NCBI GenBank assembly: GCA_026671195.1
Contig: JAPOHD010000027.1
Span: 248,001 to 312,000, forward strand
Reading direction: 5' to 3'
DNA length: 64,000 nucleotides
From: Draconibacterium aestuarii
GTDB taxonomy: Bacteria > Bacteroidota > Bacteroidia > Bacteroidales > Prolixibacteraceae
Positions 45,415 to 53,844 of the stretch are shown piece by piece (position 1 is the stretch's first letter; every line of letters starts with the position of its first letter). Made by a program: the position numbers and the translations under genes. The notes beneath the pieces were generated by a model. That model did not search any database. It saw nothing but the letters and a program-made list of their open reading frames with translations, and was not told where the DNA came from.

Positions 45415-47862
45415 ATGAGACGCTTTTTATTAATTGTTCTAATCGTTGCTGGCGCTTGCAATGTTTGGGCACAGAAGCAACAACCGGAAAAACTTACTGA
45501 AGTAAATGCTCCGGAAAACATCGCTTCACAAGAGACTCGAAAATCGTTTATCCCTCCTGCAGACTTTAATCTAAAGTCGGGTGCAGTATTAAATTCTGAT
45601 TTTCAGGTAGAGTTCGTAAACTTCCCCGAAAATGCTAAATCCGCATTTTTGTATGCCATTTCAATTTACGAAAATCTTATTTCGTCACCCGTGCCGATTA
45701 AGGTTCAGGCAAATTGGGAAACTCTGGGAACGAATGTATTGGCATTAACAAAACCCTCGTCGTTCTACAAGAATTTCGATGGAGCACGTTTGGCTGATGT
45801 GTATTATCCGGTGGCCTTGGCTGAAAAACTTGCTGAAAAGGAGTTTAATGGTTCAGAGGCGGATATCATTTGTACATTTAATAAAAATATTAACTGGTAT
45901 AAAGGAACCAATGGTGACGGTCCATCCGACGAATACGACCTGGTTACCGTTGCGTTGCATGAAATAATTCATGGTCTTGGTTTTTCAGGATTTTTTAATG
46001 TGGAGAACGGAGAAGGGAATCTAAAAAACTCGAATGGAGTTCCGAGTATTTACGATGTATATATTTACAATTCGCTTAATCAGAAGGTGGCAGATGAGAA
46101 TACTTTCGCTATTCCTTCCGCAGCACTAAAAAACCAATTGGTATCGCAAGCTTTATTGTTAAAAAGCAACAATGAGCAAACCAAACAAAACATTTATGCC
46201 CCTTCCAGCTGGAATTCGGGAACCAGTATTTACCACTACAATGAAAGTGGTTACGCAAAAGGAGATGCAAATGCATTAATGAGTCCTTATATTTTCAAAG
46301 GAGAAGCGATTCATCATCCAGGCGATAAAACTTTAGCCTTGTTGGCCGAGTTTGGATGGAAATCATTAAGTATCGAAGGTGCAGAGATTAAAGATTTTGA
46401 AGAAACATGTGAGAAACTTCCAGTTTCGGTGCAGGTTAACAGTGAGTTAGATATTGATATGTCATCGGTAAAAATCACTTATTCAACCGATAAATTTGCA
46501 ACCTCAAAAACCGAAACGCTGGCATTTAATCGTACTTCCAATCAGTTTGAAGGCGAAATAACGTTGAATAACCAAAAAGGTAAAATTCAATATTATTACG
46601 AGGCCACATCAACTAACAGCATTAAATTTACTTGCCCCGACAGAGCTCCGGAACGTATTTATAGTTTTTCGATTGGTCCCGATTACTATCCACCAGTTTT
46701 AAAACACAATCCTGAAAAATTGGTCGCCACTGCACATCCTGTTCTCGATTTGAATGCAATAGCCACTGATAATGTTGGAATTGAAGCCGTAACAGTTGAG
46801 TTCCGAATTAATGGCGCAGTGAAAGAGCAGGTGGCCTTAAATAAAAAAGCAACCGATTTGTATGGTGGTCAGGTAGAATTACCTTTCGGATTAACTGACA
46901 ACGATGTGGTAGAATACCGGATTCTGGCTCAGGATAATACGGCCAGAGGTAACAAAAGATTTGCACCTGCCACCGGATATTATACTGTAGATGTTTTTGA
47001 ATCGCAAAAACCATTAACCGGTTACTATTCAAACTTCGATTCAGAAAACAGTGATTTTGAAATTTCAGATTTTGAAATGAACAAACCGGAAGGTTTTTCA
47101 AGTGGAAACTTGCACACAATCAATCCTTATCCCGAATCAAGTATCGAGAACGAAAAATATAATCTAATCGCTCAGTTGAAGTACCCGATTATTCTTGAAG
47201 AAAACGGATTGATGACCTTTGATGAGGTGGTATTGGTTGAACCAGGAGAAAAGGGTACTACATATACTGAAGAAATGTTTTGGGATTTTGTAATTGTTGA
47301 AGGCAGTAAAAACAACGGTAAAAGTTGGTTGCCTGTTACGGAAGGTTACGATTCAGGAGTTGATGAATTATGGACTTCATACTTTCAGAATACACTAAAA
47401 AGTACGGTTTCGGAGGCCAATGGACAGGAAAATATGTTTCTTACCCAAACCATTGATTTAACTGATAATACAGAATTTGAAGCTGGAGATACTGTAATTT
47501 TCCGTTTTCGTTTGGCATCTGACAAGGCTGTAACAGGTTGGGGTTGGGCCATTGATAATTTGAGTATACAGGAAATGACTACTGCTGCTAATGATATTGA
47601 AGCAGAAGCTGAGGTAGCGATTTATCCCAATCCATTCAAACAAAGTATATATGTGGAAGGCTTTACAGCCGAAGATCTTTCGGATGTTGAGATAATTGTT
47701 ACTGATTTGTATGGAAAAACTGTTTTCCGCGAAACAAGATATGATGCGAGTTATAATCGCAAAATGAAAATTGACCTGCCAAACGTTGCTCCGGGAATTT
47801 ACATGGCATGTATTACAGATAATCACTCGAACACGATAACCCAAAAAATTATTAAAAATTAA
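45415..47862 (+). CDS. HExxHGLGF metalloprotease with T9SS sorting domain
   Basis: The 815-residue secreted protein has signal MRRFLLIVLIVAGACNVWAQ. The protease domain (about 30-320) has the zinc motif VALHEIIHGLGFSGFF and a later NALMSPYIF...HHPGDKTLALLAEFGW that matches the LM-turn and DiGW ending of HGLGF-type peptidases. Two beta-rich domains follow. The C-terminal T9SS type A sorting domain (VAIYPNPF...GKTVF...TQKIIKN) lies at about residues 740-815. Substrate is unknown. Its stop lies 4 bp before the first of three microprotein genes. Confidence 0.88.
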   Translation: MRRFLLIVLIVAGACNVWAQKQQPEKLTEVNAPENIASQETRKSFIPPADFNLKSGAVLNSDFQVEFVNFPENAKSAFLYAISIYENLISSPVPIKVQANWETLGTNVLALTKPSSFYKNFDGARLADVYYPVALAEKLAEKEFNGSEADIICTFNKNINWYKGTNGDGPSDEYDLVTVALHEIIHGLGFSGFFNVENGEGNLKNSNGVPSIYDVYIYNSLNQKVADENTFAIPSAALKNQLVSQALLLKSNNEQTKQNIYAPSSWNSGTSIYHYNESGYAKGDANALMSPYIFKGEAIHHPGDKTLALLAEFGWKSLSIEGAEIKDFEETCEKLPVSVQVNSELDIDMSSVKITYSTDKFATSKTETLAFNRTSNQFEGEITLNNQKGKIQYYYEATSTNSIKFTCPDRAPERIYSFSIGPDYYPPVLKHNPEKLVATAHPVLDLNAIATDNVGIEAVTVEFRINGAVKEQVALNKKATDLYGGQVELPFGLTDNDVVEYRILAQDNTARGNKRFAPATGYYTVDVFESQKPLTGYYSNFDSENSDFEISDFEMNKPEGFSSGNLHTINPYPESSIENEKYNLIAQLKYPIILEENGLMTFDEVVLVEPGEKGTTYTEEMFWDFVIVEGSKNNGKSWLPVTEGYDSGVDELWTSYFQNTLKSTVSEANGQENMFLTQTIDLTDNTEFEAGDTVIFRFRLASDKAVTGWGWAIDNLSIQEMTTAANDIEAEAEVAIYPNPFKQSIYVEGFTAEDLSDVEIIVTDLYGKTVFRETRYDASYNRKMKIDLPNVAPGIYMACITDNHSNTITQKIIKN

Positions 47863-47866
47863 GAAT

Positions 47867-47980
47867 ATGGAAACTCTATTGATGATTGGATTTGTTGCCG
47901 CATTTTTAGGTCTGGTAACCTCAGTTGTAGTTTTATACAGATTATTAACAGACAAGAATGCTGGACGGCTAAAATATTAG
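47867..47980 (+). CDS. Membrane microprotein 1 (37 aa)
   Basis: Read by hand; below usual gene-calling length. It begins METLLMIGFVAAFLGLVTSV, continues VVLYRLLT and ends GRLKY. A single hydrophobic helix spans about residues 4-24, followed by a basic tail, so N-out/C-in is likely. It starts 4 bp after the protease stop, so it is probably translated from the same mRNA. It is paralogous to the two following genes (27 of 37 residues identical to the second by hand count). Coding status is supported by the conserved frame across three copies. Function unknown. Confidence 0.8.
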   Translation: METLLMIGFVAAFLGLVTSVVVLYRLLTDKNAGRLKY

Positions 47981-48063
47981 CAACTGGCATAATGATGAGT
48001 GTTAGCAGTTGTGGTTAGCCCAAAATGAAATTATTAAGGAATAAAAATTATAAAAAAACAATT

Positions 48064-48177
48064 ATGGAAACTTTATTAATGATCGGATTTGTTGCAGCAC
48101 TGGTAGGTTTGGTTACTTCGGTAGCGGTATTGTACAAATTACTAACTCATAAAAAAACACACCGGCTGGAATTTTAA
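48064..48177 (+). CDS. Membrane microprotein 2 (37 aa)
   Basis: It begins METLLMIGFVAALVGLVTSV, continues AVLYKLLT and ends HRLEF. It has the same length, helix position and LY(K/R)LLT boundary motif as its neighbours, while the DNA between copies is not conserved. That pattern implies selection on the peptide. It starts 84 bp after microprotein 1 ends. It is 24 of 37 identical to copy 3 by hand count. No toxin or transport family could be assigned. Confidence 0.8.
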   Translation: METLLMIGFVAALVGLVTSVAVLYKLLTHKKTHRLEF

Positions 48178-48248
48178 TCATAGCCAAAGGTTTTTTATGG
48201 AAAAACTATCAATTGAATAGAAAATGGATAACATTAAAACATAGAGCT

Positions 48249-48362
48249 ATGGAAACTTTATTGCTGATTGCATTTTGTGTGGCACTTGTAAGTTTTGGTG
48301 CTTCAACGGTAGTTTTATACAAATTATTGACTGAAAAGAAAGCGCATAGGTTAGAATATTAG
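48249..48362 (+). CDS. Membrane microprotein 3 (37 aa)
   Basis: It begins METLLLIAFCVALVSFGAST, continues VVLYKLLT and ends HRLEY. It is the most divergent copy in the membrane segment but keeps the METLL start, the LYKLLT boundary and the RLE(Y/F) end. A strong terminator follows 30 bp downstream, so the protease and three microproteins form one transcription unit (inference). Confidence 0.8.
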   Translation: METLLLIAFCVALVSFGASTVVLYKLLTEKKAHRLEY

Positions 48363-48392
48363 ATGATTGATATTGCAACCTTAAATTAGGAG

Positions 48393-48420
48393 ATGCCGGA
48401 ATTTATTCCGGCATTTTTTT
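48393..48420 (+). terminator. Intrinsic terminator after the microprotein genes
   Basis: ATGCCGGAA pairs perfectly with TTCCGGCAT around TTTA and is followed by seven T residues. It ends the protease-microprotein unit. Confidence 0.92.
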
Positions 48421-48520
48421 ATGCGAAACATTAAAATGATGGTAATACTATTTGACATTCTTGATCTAAATTCGAACTTTTGTCTGCGATTCAAGTTATG
48501 ATACAAATAATTTTATATTG

Positions 48521-51004
48521 ATGAAGAAACTGTTACTATTTATTCTCATTTTTAGTGCCATTCCCATAGTTGTAAATGCACAGGAAAGAGTATATAAACG
48601 AGGAGTAAAAATATCCCATCCGGTTTGCTATGCTTCGGGGAAAGTGGAGAAGGCAAGAATACCACCACCTAAAGATTTCTTATTGAAATCAGGAGAAAAT
48701 GCAACCAGTAATATTGATGTAACTTATATTGGTTTTACTGAAGAAGCAAAAAAAGCTTTTGCTTATGCAGTAAGTATTTGGGAAGGCCTGATAGAGTCTG
48801 ACATGCCTATTCGTATGAAAGCCGTTTGGAGTAGTTCGCTTGATCGAAATGTTTTGGGAAGTTGTGGTCCTGAAACCTATTACACCGATTTTAAAGACAT
48901 TCCTGTTGAAGGACGATATTACCCCGTTGCAATTGCCGAAAAAATAGCAAAACAGGAATTGAATGGTGAGTCGAGATATGATATGGTTGCAAATTTTAAT
49001 AAAAATATAGAATGGTATTTTGGAATCGATATGGAATGTCCGGATGACAAGTACGATTTTGTTTCGGTTGTTCTGCACGAAATTACACATGGCCTGGGTT
49101 TTACCGGTTTTTTCGATGTGGATGATAATTTGGGGTATTATGGCTTTTATGAATATGGTGATGCCACTTCCTTCGATGAATTGGTTCATGATTCTGTTTC
49201 AAGACAGTTGGTAAATACTTCTTTTTACGATAATCTATCGACTGGACTTAAAACGGTTCTGGAATCCTCGAATCTGGTAGCGAAAAGTCCTGTGGCCAGT
49301 AAAAGGAACAATGGGAATTATCCATCGTTATATGCTCCAGGTTCATTTGATAGTGGATCCAGTGTATATCATTTAAACGATGCAACTTATCCGTTTGGCA
49401 ACGACAATTCTTTAATGACACATGCTGTCGGAAAAGCCGAAGCAATACATGATCCCGGGCCACTTTCCCTTGGAATAATGGATGATATTGGATGGCGCAA
49501 TATTTTCATTCGTTTCGAACCTCCCAAAGACATAGAAGAGATTAAACCCATCTCATTCGATATTTTTTTGGAAAGCGATTACGAAATTGATTCCAGGACC
49601 CTGAAAGTGATTTATTCAACCGATGGCTTCACATCGCATACCGATACGCTGTTGTTAGGCGCTGCCGAAACTGGAGGTTATTATAATGCATTTATAATTC
49701 CTGAAAGTGGCATCGATAGCATCAGTTATTACATTCAGGCAGGAGATGTTATGGGGCGGCTGAAAACTGCACCAACTTCTGCACCCAAAAAATTTTACAG
49801 TGTAAATATTGGTCCTGACAATGAAAAACCGGTAATCTCTCACACGCTGCCAGCTTATTTTTTGTTGAGGGGACTACCGATGTCGATAACTGTTCAGGCC
49901 AACGACAACTTTGGAATTGATACAGTGTATGTGGAGTATTCTATTAATGGTGTTGAACAGCTTCCCTTTGGACTCTCGAAGGATGCAAATAATTATTATT
50001 CCGGTGTTTTTACCGCAGATATTGCGACCTTAAGTGACGGAGACAAAGTTGAATATGTCATTTTTGCACAAGATAGCTCAGCAGCACAAAACAGTTCAAG
50101 GTTACCGTTGGCAGAAGAAAGGTTTAACTTTACTATTCAGGAAATTTTTGATCCGGTAAGTAGTTACTCCAATGATTATAATCAAGTTAATTCAGATTTT
50201 GTACTCAGCGATTTTAGTGTATATACTGCAACTGATTTCGCAAACGGAGCCTTGCATAGTGCGCACCCTTATACTAGTCCCGAAGATGATAACAAAGAAT
50301 TTAATTTCACAACCTTCTTAAAATACCCTATAATTTTGAAAGAAGAGGGTACTATGAGTTTTGACGAGGTAGTGTTGGTGGAACCAGGTGAAGCATTTTC
50401 GAAGTATGGCGACGATGATTTCTGGGATTATGTAATTGTTGAAGGAAGCAAGGATCATGGCGAAACCTGGAAAGAAATTACAGACGGGTACGATTCAGGA
50501 GCTGAAACGCTTTGGAAAGTCAGTTATAATGCAGATATCGTTGATCAGGTTTCGCAAACTGCAGGTACTTCAGAGATGTTTTTTAACCGCGAAATAGATT
50601 TATTTGAAAAAGATAATTTTGCTGTAGGAGATACTGTATTAATTCGCTTTCGTATCTATTCCGATCCCTATGCATCGGGTTGGGGGTGGGCGATTGATAA
50701 TTTGATAATTCAACAGCCGACGGCCACCAGTAATAAAACGCTCGCTGGTGGAAAGGTAAAAGTTTATCCAAATCCATTTAATAATTCAATTATGATAGAT
50801 ATGGATACTTTTGATAAAACCACCGATATTCAAATCGAAGTATATGATATGTTTGGGCGGGAAGTACATTCGCAACTGCAAAAGGATGTTTTTGGTGGAC
50901 TTAAAGAAAGCATTGATCTGGCTCATTTAAACAAAGGAATGTTTCTTATTAAAATCAGTGAAAACGGGAAAACGCTTCTGTCTAAAAAGTTAGTTAAAAA
51001 CTAA
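48521..51004 (+). CDS. Paralogous HExxHGLGF metalloprotease with T9SS domain
   Basis: The 827-residue product starts at the ATG at 48521, since the TTG one codon upstream adds nothing. The signal ends at VVNAQ. The zinc motif is VVLHEITHGLGFTGFF, with SLMTHAVGKAEAIHDPG...GIMDDIGW as the second landmark. It shares domain order with the protease at 45415. The C-terminal sorting domain (VKVYPNPF...FGREV...LSKKLVKN) directs T9SS export. Unlike its paralogue it is not followed by microproteins; the aromatic leader region comes next. Confidence 0.88.
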   Translation: MKKLLLFILIFSAIPIVVNAQERVYKRGVKISHPVCYASGKVEKARIPPPKDFLLKSGENATSNIDVTYIGFTEEAKKAFAYAVSIWEGLIESDMPIRMKAVWSSSLDRNVLGSCGPETYYTDFKDIPVEGRYYPVAIAEKIAKQELNGESRYDMVANFNKNIEWYFGIDMECPDDKYDFVSVVLHEITHGLGFTGFFDVDDNLGYYGFYEYGDATSFDELVHDSVSRQLVNTSFYDNLSTGLKTVLESSNLVAKSPVASKRNNGNYPSLYAPGSFDSGSSVYHLNDATYPFGNDNSLMTHAVGKAEAIHDPGPLSLGIMDDIGWRNIFIRFEPPKDIEEIKPISFDIFLESDYEIDSRTLKVIYSTDGFTSHTDTLLLGAAETGGYYNAFIIPESGIDSISYYIQAGDVMGRLKTAPTSAPKKFYSVNIGPDNEKPVISHTLPAYFLLRGLPMSITVQANDNFGIDTVYVEYSINGVEQLPFGLSKDANNYYSGVFTADIATLSDGDKVEYVIFAQDSSAAQNSSRLPLAEERFNFTIQEIFDPVSSYSNDYNQVNSDFVLSDFSVYTATDFANGALHSAHPYTSPEDDNKEFNFTTFLKYPIILKEEGTMSFDEVVLVEPGEAFSKYGDDDFWDYVIVEGSKDHGETWKEITDGYDSGAETLWKVSYNADIVDQVSQTAGTSEMFFNREIDLFEKDNFAVGDTVLIRFRIYSDPYASGWGWAIDNLIIQQPTATSNKTLAGGKVKVYPNPFNNSIMIDMDTFDKTTDIQIEVYDMFGREVHSQLQKDVFGGLKESIDLAHLNKGMFLIKISENGKTLLSKKLVKN

Positions 51005-51073
51005 TTTAATGTAACTTTACTTTGTTTTCTTAATGAAAAACGGGTGAAAAATTTCATTTTAAAAATATATCTC

Positions 51074-51081
51074 TATATTTG
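51074..51081 (+). promoter_or_regulatory. -7 element of the aromatic operon leader
   Basis: TATATTTG matches TAnnTTTG exactly and ends 21 bp before the leader peptide ATG. The predicted transcript therefore starts just before the leader and includes the terminator. Confidence 0.6.
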
Positions 51082-51102
51082 CTGCCATAAAATCAGATAG
51101 TG

Positions 51103-51174
51103 ATGACAAGTTTTAACAACAACTATTTCTACTTTTATTTTTATTATGGACCGGAACCCGGGATCAAAAAGTAG
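51103..51174 (+). CDS. Phe/Tyr-rich leader peptide (23 aa)
   Basis: Read by hand. After MTSFNNN comes an unbroken run of eight aromatic residues, YFYFYFYY, then GPEPGIKK and a stop. Nine of residues 4-15 are Phe or Tyr (4 Phe, 5 Tyr). It is followed 31 bp later by an intrinsic terminator and then by tyrA and DAHP synthase-chorismate mutase. This is the layout of classical pheA-type attenuation: stalling at Phe/Tyr codons under starvation would favour readthrough. A CCGG/CCGG mini-hairpin (51151-51161) lies inside the reading frame. The antiterminator pairing was not resolved. Confidence 0.85.
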   Translation: MTSFNNNYFYFYFYYGPEPGIKK

Positions 51175-51204
51175 GATATTGTTTAAATTTAAGATATTAT
51201 ACAG

Positions 51205-51236
51205 AAAGGTCTCGAAAAAATTCGGGACCTTTTTTT
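51205..51236 (+). terminator. Attenuator terminator upstream of tyrA
   Basis: AAAGGTCTCGAA pairs with TTCGGGACCTTT (one T-G pair) around AAAA, with a run of seven T residues. It sits between the leader peptide and tyrA, where it would stop transcription when aromatic amino acids are plentiful. Confidence 0.88.
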
Positions 51237-51269
51237 ATATTAAAAAATTAGTAAAAACATAAACAGATT

Positions 51270-52172
51270 ATGAGAATAACAATAATAGGACTTGGTTTAA
51301 TTGGTGGTTCAATTGCCAAAGATCTGCGAAAATCGGGATTTGGATCTGAGTTTATTGGTGTTGAAGCAAATGAAGAACATGCAAAACAAGCTCTGAAGAT
51401 TGGCCTCGTAGACCGCATTGAAACCCTTGAAGTTGGGGTTAAAAATACCGATCTGGTGATAATTGCTATTCCTGTAAACAAGGTTTTGGAAGTGTTGCCC
51501 AAAGTGCTTGATTTAATCGATAGTGGTACAACTGTAACCGATATGGGATCAGCTAAAAAATACCTCGTCAATTCGGTGGCAACACATAAACGTCGTAAGA
51601 ATTTTGTTCCTGCTCATCCCATGTCGGGCACCGAGAATTCCGGGCCAAATGCTGCGCTGGAAGGCTTGTTTAAAGGCAAAATAACCATTTTGTGCGACCA
51701 GGAGGATTCTGGGCCACAGCATGTCGCTTTGATCGAGAAAATGTTTCAGAACCTTGGAATGGATATAGCGTACATGACTTCGGATGAACAAGATCACAGT
51801 ACGGCTTTTGTTTCGCACCTGCCTCATGCTGCAGCATACGCATTGGCAAATGCGGTTCAGGCAAAAGAAGACCGAAATATTATTTTCGATTTGGCGAGTG
51901 GGGGATTCAGATCAACTGTGCGATTGGCAAAAAGTTCTGCTTCTATGTGGCATCCCATCTTTCAACAAAACCGACAGTATGTTGTTGAATCGCTAAATGT
52001 ATATATCAAACATCTTATTGAATTTAGAGATTGTATGAGAGATGAAGACGATAATAAAATGCTGGCTTTAATTGAAAATGCTAATAATATAAGAGGAATA
52101 CTTGACGGAGAGAATCCTCATTTCGTGAAGAACGAAGAAAAATTAACAAAACTTTATACAAAAAAATCATGA
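51270..52172 (+). CDS. tyrA: Prephenate dehydrogenase
   Basis: The 300-residue protein has an N-terminal NAD-binding fold (IIGLGLIGGSIAKDL) and the prephenate-binding block PAHPMSGTENSGP. The all-alpha C-terminal domain includes the late motif SHLPHAAAYAL. It converts prephenate to 4-hydroxyphenylpyruvate for tyrosine. It overlaps the next gene by 4 bp (ATGA). Expression is probably controlled by the attenuator just upstream. Confidence 0.95.
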   Translation: MRITIIGLGLIGGSIAKDLRKSGFGSEFIGVEANEEHAKQALKIGLVDRIETLEVGVKNTDLVIIAIPVNKVLEVLPKVLDLIDSGTTVTDMGSAKKYLVNSVATHKRRKNFVPAHPMSGTENSGPNAALEGLFKGKITILCDQEDSGPQHVALIEKMFQNLGMDIAYMTSDEQDHSTAFVSHLPHAAAYALANAVQAKEDRNIIFDLASGGFRSTVRLAKSSASMWHPIFQQNRQYVVESLNVYIKHLIEFRDCMRDEDDNKMLALIENANNIRGILDGENPHFVKNEEKLTKLYTKKS

Positions 52173-53263
52173 CAGTAAAACTCGACATTAACCCGATTAA
52201 GGCGTGGTTGCCAAATATCGATAATCCGTTGCTGATTGCAGGTCCCTGCAGTCTGGAGTCGGAAGAACAAGCGTTGGAAACAGCCAGGTTGCTGGCACAG
52301 GACAAACGTGTATTTGTTTTCCGCGGAGGCGTTTGGAAGCCAAGAACAAGACCGGGAAGCTTCGAAGGAGTAGGGTCGATCGGTTTAAAGTGGCTTCAGA
52401 AAGTAAAAGAAGAGACTGGTTTACCGGTTGGTACCGAAGTTGCTAATGCACAACATACCGAGGAGGCTTTGAAAGCCGGATTAGATGTAGTTTGGATTGG
52501 AGCACGATCGACTGCCAGCCCATTTGTTGTTCAGGAAATTGCAGATGTTGTGAAAGGCAGCAATGCTGTGGTAATGGTAAAGAATCCGGTTAACCCGGAT
52601 GTTCAATTATGGATGGGTGCGCTTGAACGAATCTCGCAGGCAGGTATTAAAAATATTGTGGCCATTCACAGAGGGTTTACCCCATTCCGTGAAACCAAAT
52701 ACCGAAATTACCCGAATTGGAAGACTTTTATAGAATTAAAGAGGAATATGCCTAATCTTCCAATAATTTGCGATCCAAGCCACATAGCCGGAACCCGCGA
52801 ATATTTACTTGAGATCTCGCAAAAAGCATTTGATATGGGTATGGACGGTTTAATGGTAGAATCTCACAGAGATCCGTCTTGCGCTATGAGTGATGCGTCG
52901 CAACAACTTACTCCGGCCGATCTTGGCAAAATGCTTGATAAATTGGTAATTAGAAATGAAAATGCCAATAATCCTGATTTTGAAAATCAACTTGATGTGT
53001 TACGTAACCGCATCGATGCTATCGACTCAGAGCTACTTGAAATGTTGGCTTCGAGGGTTGAAATTGTGAAACAAATTGGTCAGTATAAAAGAGACAATAA
53101 TGTAACCGCTCTTCAAATTAACCGTTGGACTCAATTAATGGAGAACCGGGTTGGTTTAGGTAACAAACTGAATTTAAATGACACTTTTGTAAAAATTCTT
53201 TTCCAGTTAATTCATGAAGATTCAGTTCGTATGCAAACTGAAATTATGGATGCTGAAAAATAA
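52169..53263 (+). CDS. DAHP synthase-chorismate mutase fusion
   Basis: The 364-residue bifunctional enzyme has a KDO8P/DAHP synthase barrel first (about 1-260: AGPCSLESEEQ, FRGGVWKPRTRPGSFEG, CDPSHIAGTREYL). An AroQ-type chorismate mutase follows (about 270-360: LRNRIDAIDSELLEMLASRVEIVKQI). It supplies both the first step of the shikimate pathway and prephenate for Phe and Tyr. The fusion allows feedback by prephenate in Bacteroidetes homologues. It is co-translated with tyrA and ends at a terminator. Confidence 0.94.
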   Translation: MTVKLDINPIKAWLPNIDNPLLIAGPCSLESEEQALETARLLAQDKRVFVFRGGVWKPRTRPGSFEGVGSIGLKWLQKVKEETGLPVGTEVANAQHTEEALKAGLDVVWIGARSTASPFVVQEIADVVKGSNAVVMVKNPVNPDVQLWMGALERISQAGIKNIVAIHRGFTPFRETKYRNYPNWKTFIELKRNMPNLPIICDPSHIAGTREYLLEISQKAFDMGMDGLMVESHRDPSCAMSDASQQLTPADLGKMLDKLVIRNENANNPDFENQLDVLRNRIDAIDSELLEMLASRVEIVKQIGQYKRDNNVTALQINRWTQLMENRVGLGNKLNLNDTFVKILFQLIHEDSVRMQTEIMDAEK

Positions 53264-53278
53264 GAAAGAAAATTATGG

Positions 53279-53312
53279 ATGCCCCGTTGATTAGTTTCTT
53301 CGGGGCATTTTT
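53279..53312 (+). terminator. Intrinsic terminator of the aromatic operon
   Basis: ATGCCCCG pairs with CGGGGCAT across a 14-nt loop and is followed by a T run (53308-53312). Confidence 0.82.
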
Positions 53313-53360
53313 ATATCAAAAAAACGGATACTATTTTAATCTAATGTTTCTATTTAGCCT

Positions 53361-53774
53361 TTAGTTTTCGTTCAGTTTTTGAATAATTCTTGAGAGCCCT
53401 TTTTTCATTGCCAACTCAATCGCTTCGTATTTGGGAAGTTCTTTTCCAATAAAAATAAAAAACAGGGCCAGTTGCTCATCGTTCAGTTCAGAGTAAACCA
53501 TATGTTTGTTTAAACGATAAGATTCGCGAAGTAACCGTTTAATCCGGTTTCGGGCAATGGCGCGTTTAAAGTTTCTTTTGCTTGCAGTAAAACCTGCTTG
53601 AGACTTAACTCCTGCTGTTAAATCCGTTTTCAGGAAAACCATTTTTATGGGGTATTGCAAAATAGAATCGCCTTCGGCAAACAGTTTGTCGATGATTTTT
53701 TTACTGCTGAGCCTTTCTTTTTTCGTCAGCGAAAAGCTTTTTTCTTTCGCGGTATTTCCGGGAATAGTATTCAT
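53361..53774 (-). CDS. rnpA: Ribonuclease P protein component
   Basis: The 137-residue basic protein carries the RnpA signature (KRNFKRAIARNRIKRLLRESYR, split here: KRNFKRAIARNR and RLLRESYRLN) and the family start FSLTKKERLSSKK. It assists the RNase P RNA in tRNA 5' maturation. It follows hemD on the minus strand, a gene order common in Bacteroidetes. The usual rpmH neighbour is absent. Confidence 0.95.
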   Translation of the reverse strand: MNTIPGNTAKEKSFSLTKKERLSSKKIIDKLFAEGDSILQYPIKMVFLKTDLTAGVKSQAGFTASKRNFKRAIARNRIKRLLRESYRLNKHMVYSELNDEQLALFFIFIGKELPKYEAIELAMKKGLSRIIQKLNEN

Positions 53775-53844
53775 TTAAACAAGAAAAAAGGCCATCCATC
53801 AATTGACAGACAGCCTTTAAAAGTATATATAATTTCTTCTTTGT

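Noticed and set aside
53790-53825. AAAGGC/GCCTTT hairpin between hemD and rnpA as a terminator
   Set aside because: Only six clean pairs with a poorly paired interior and no T-tract on the transcribed strand.
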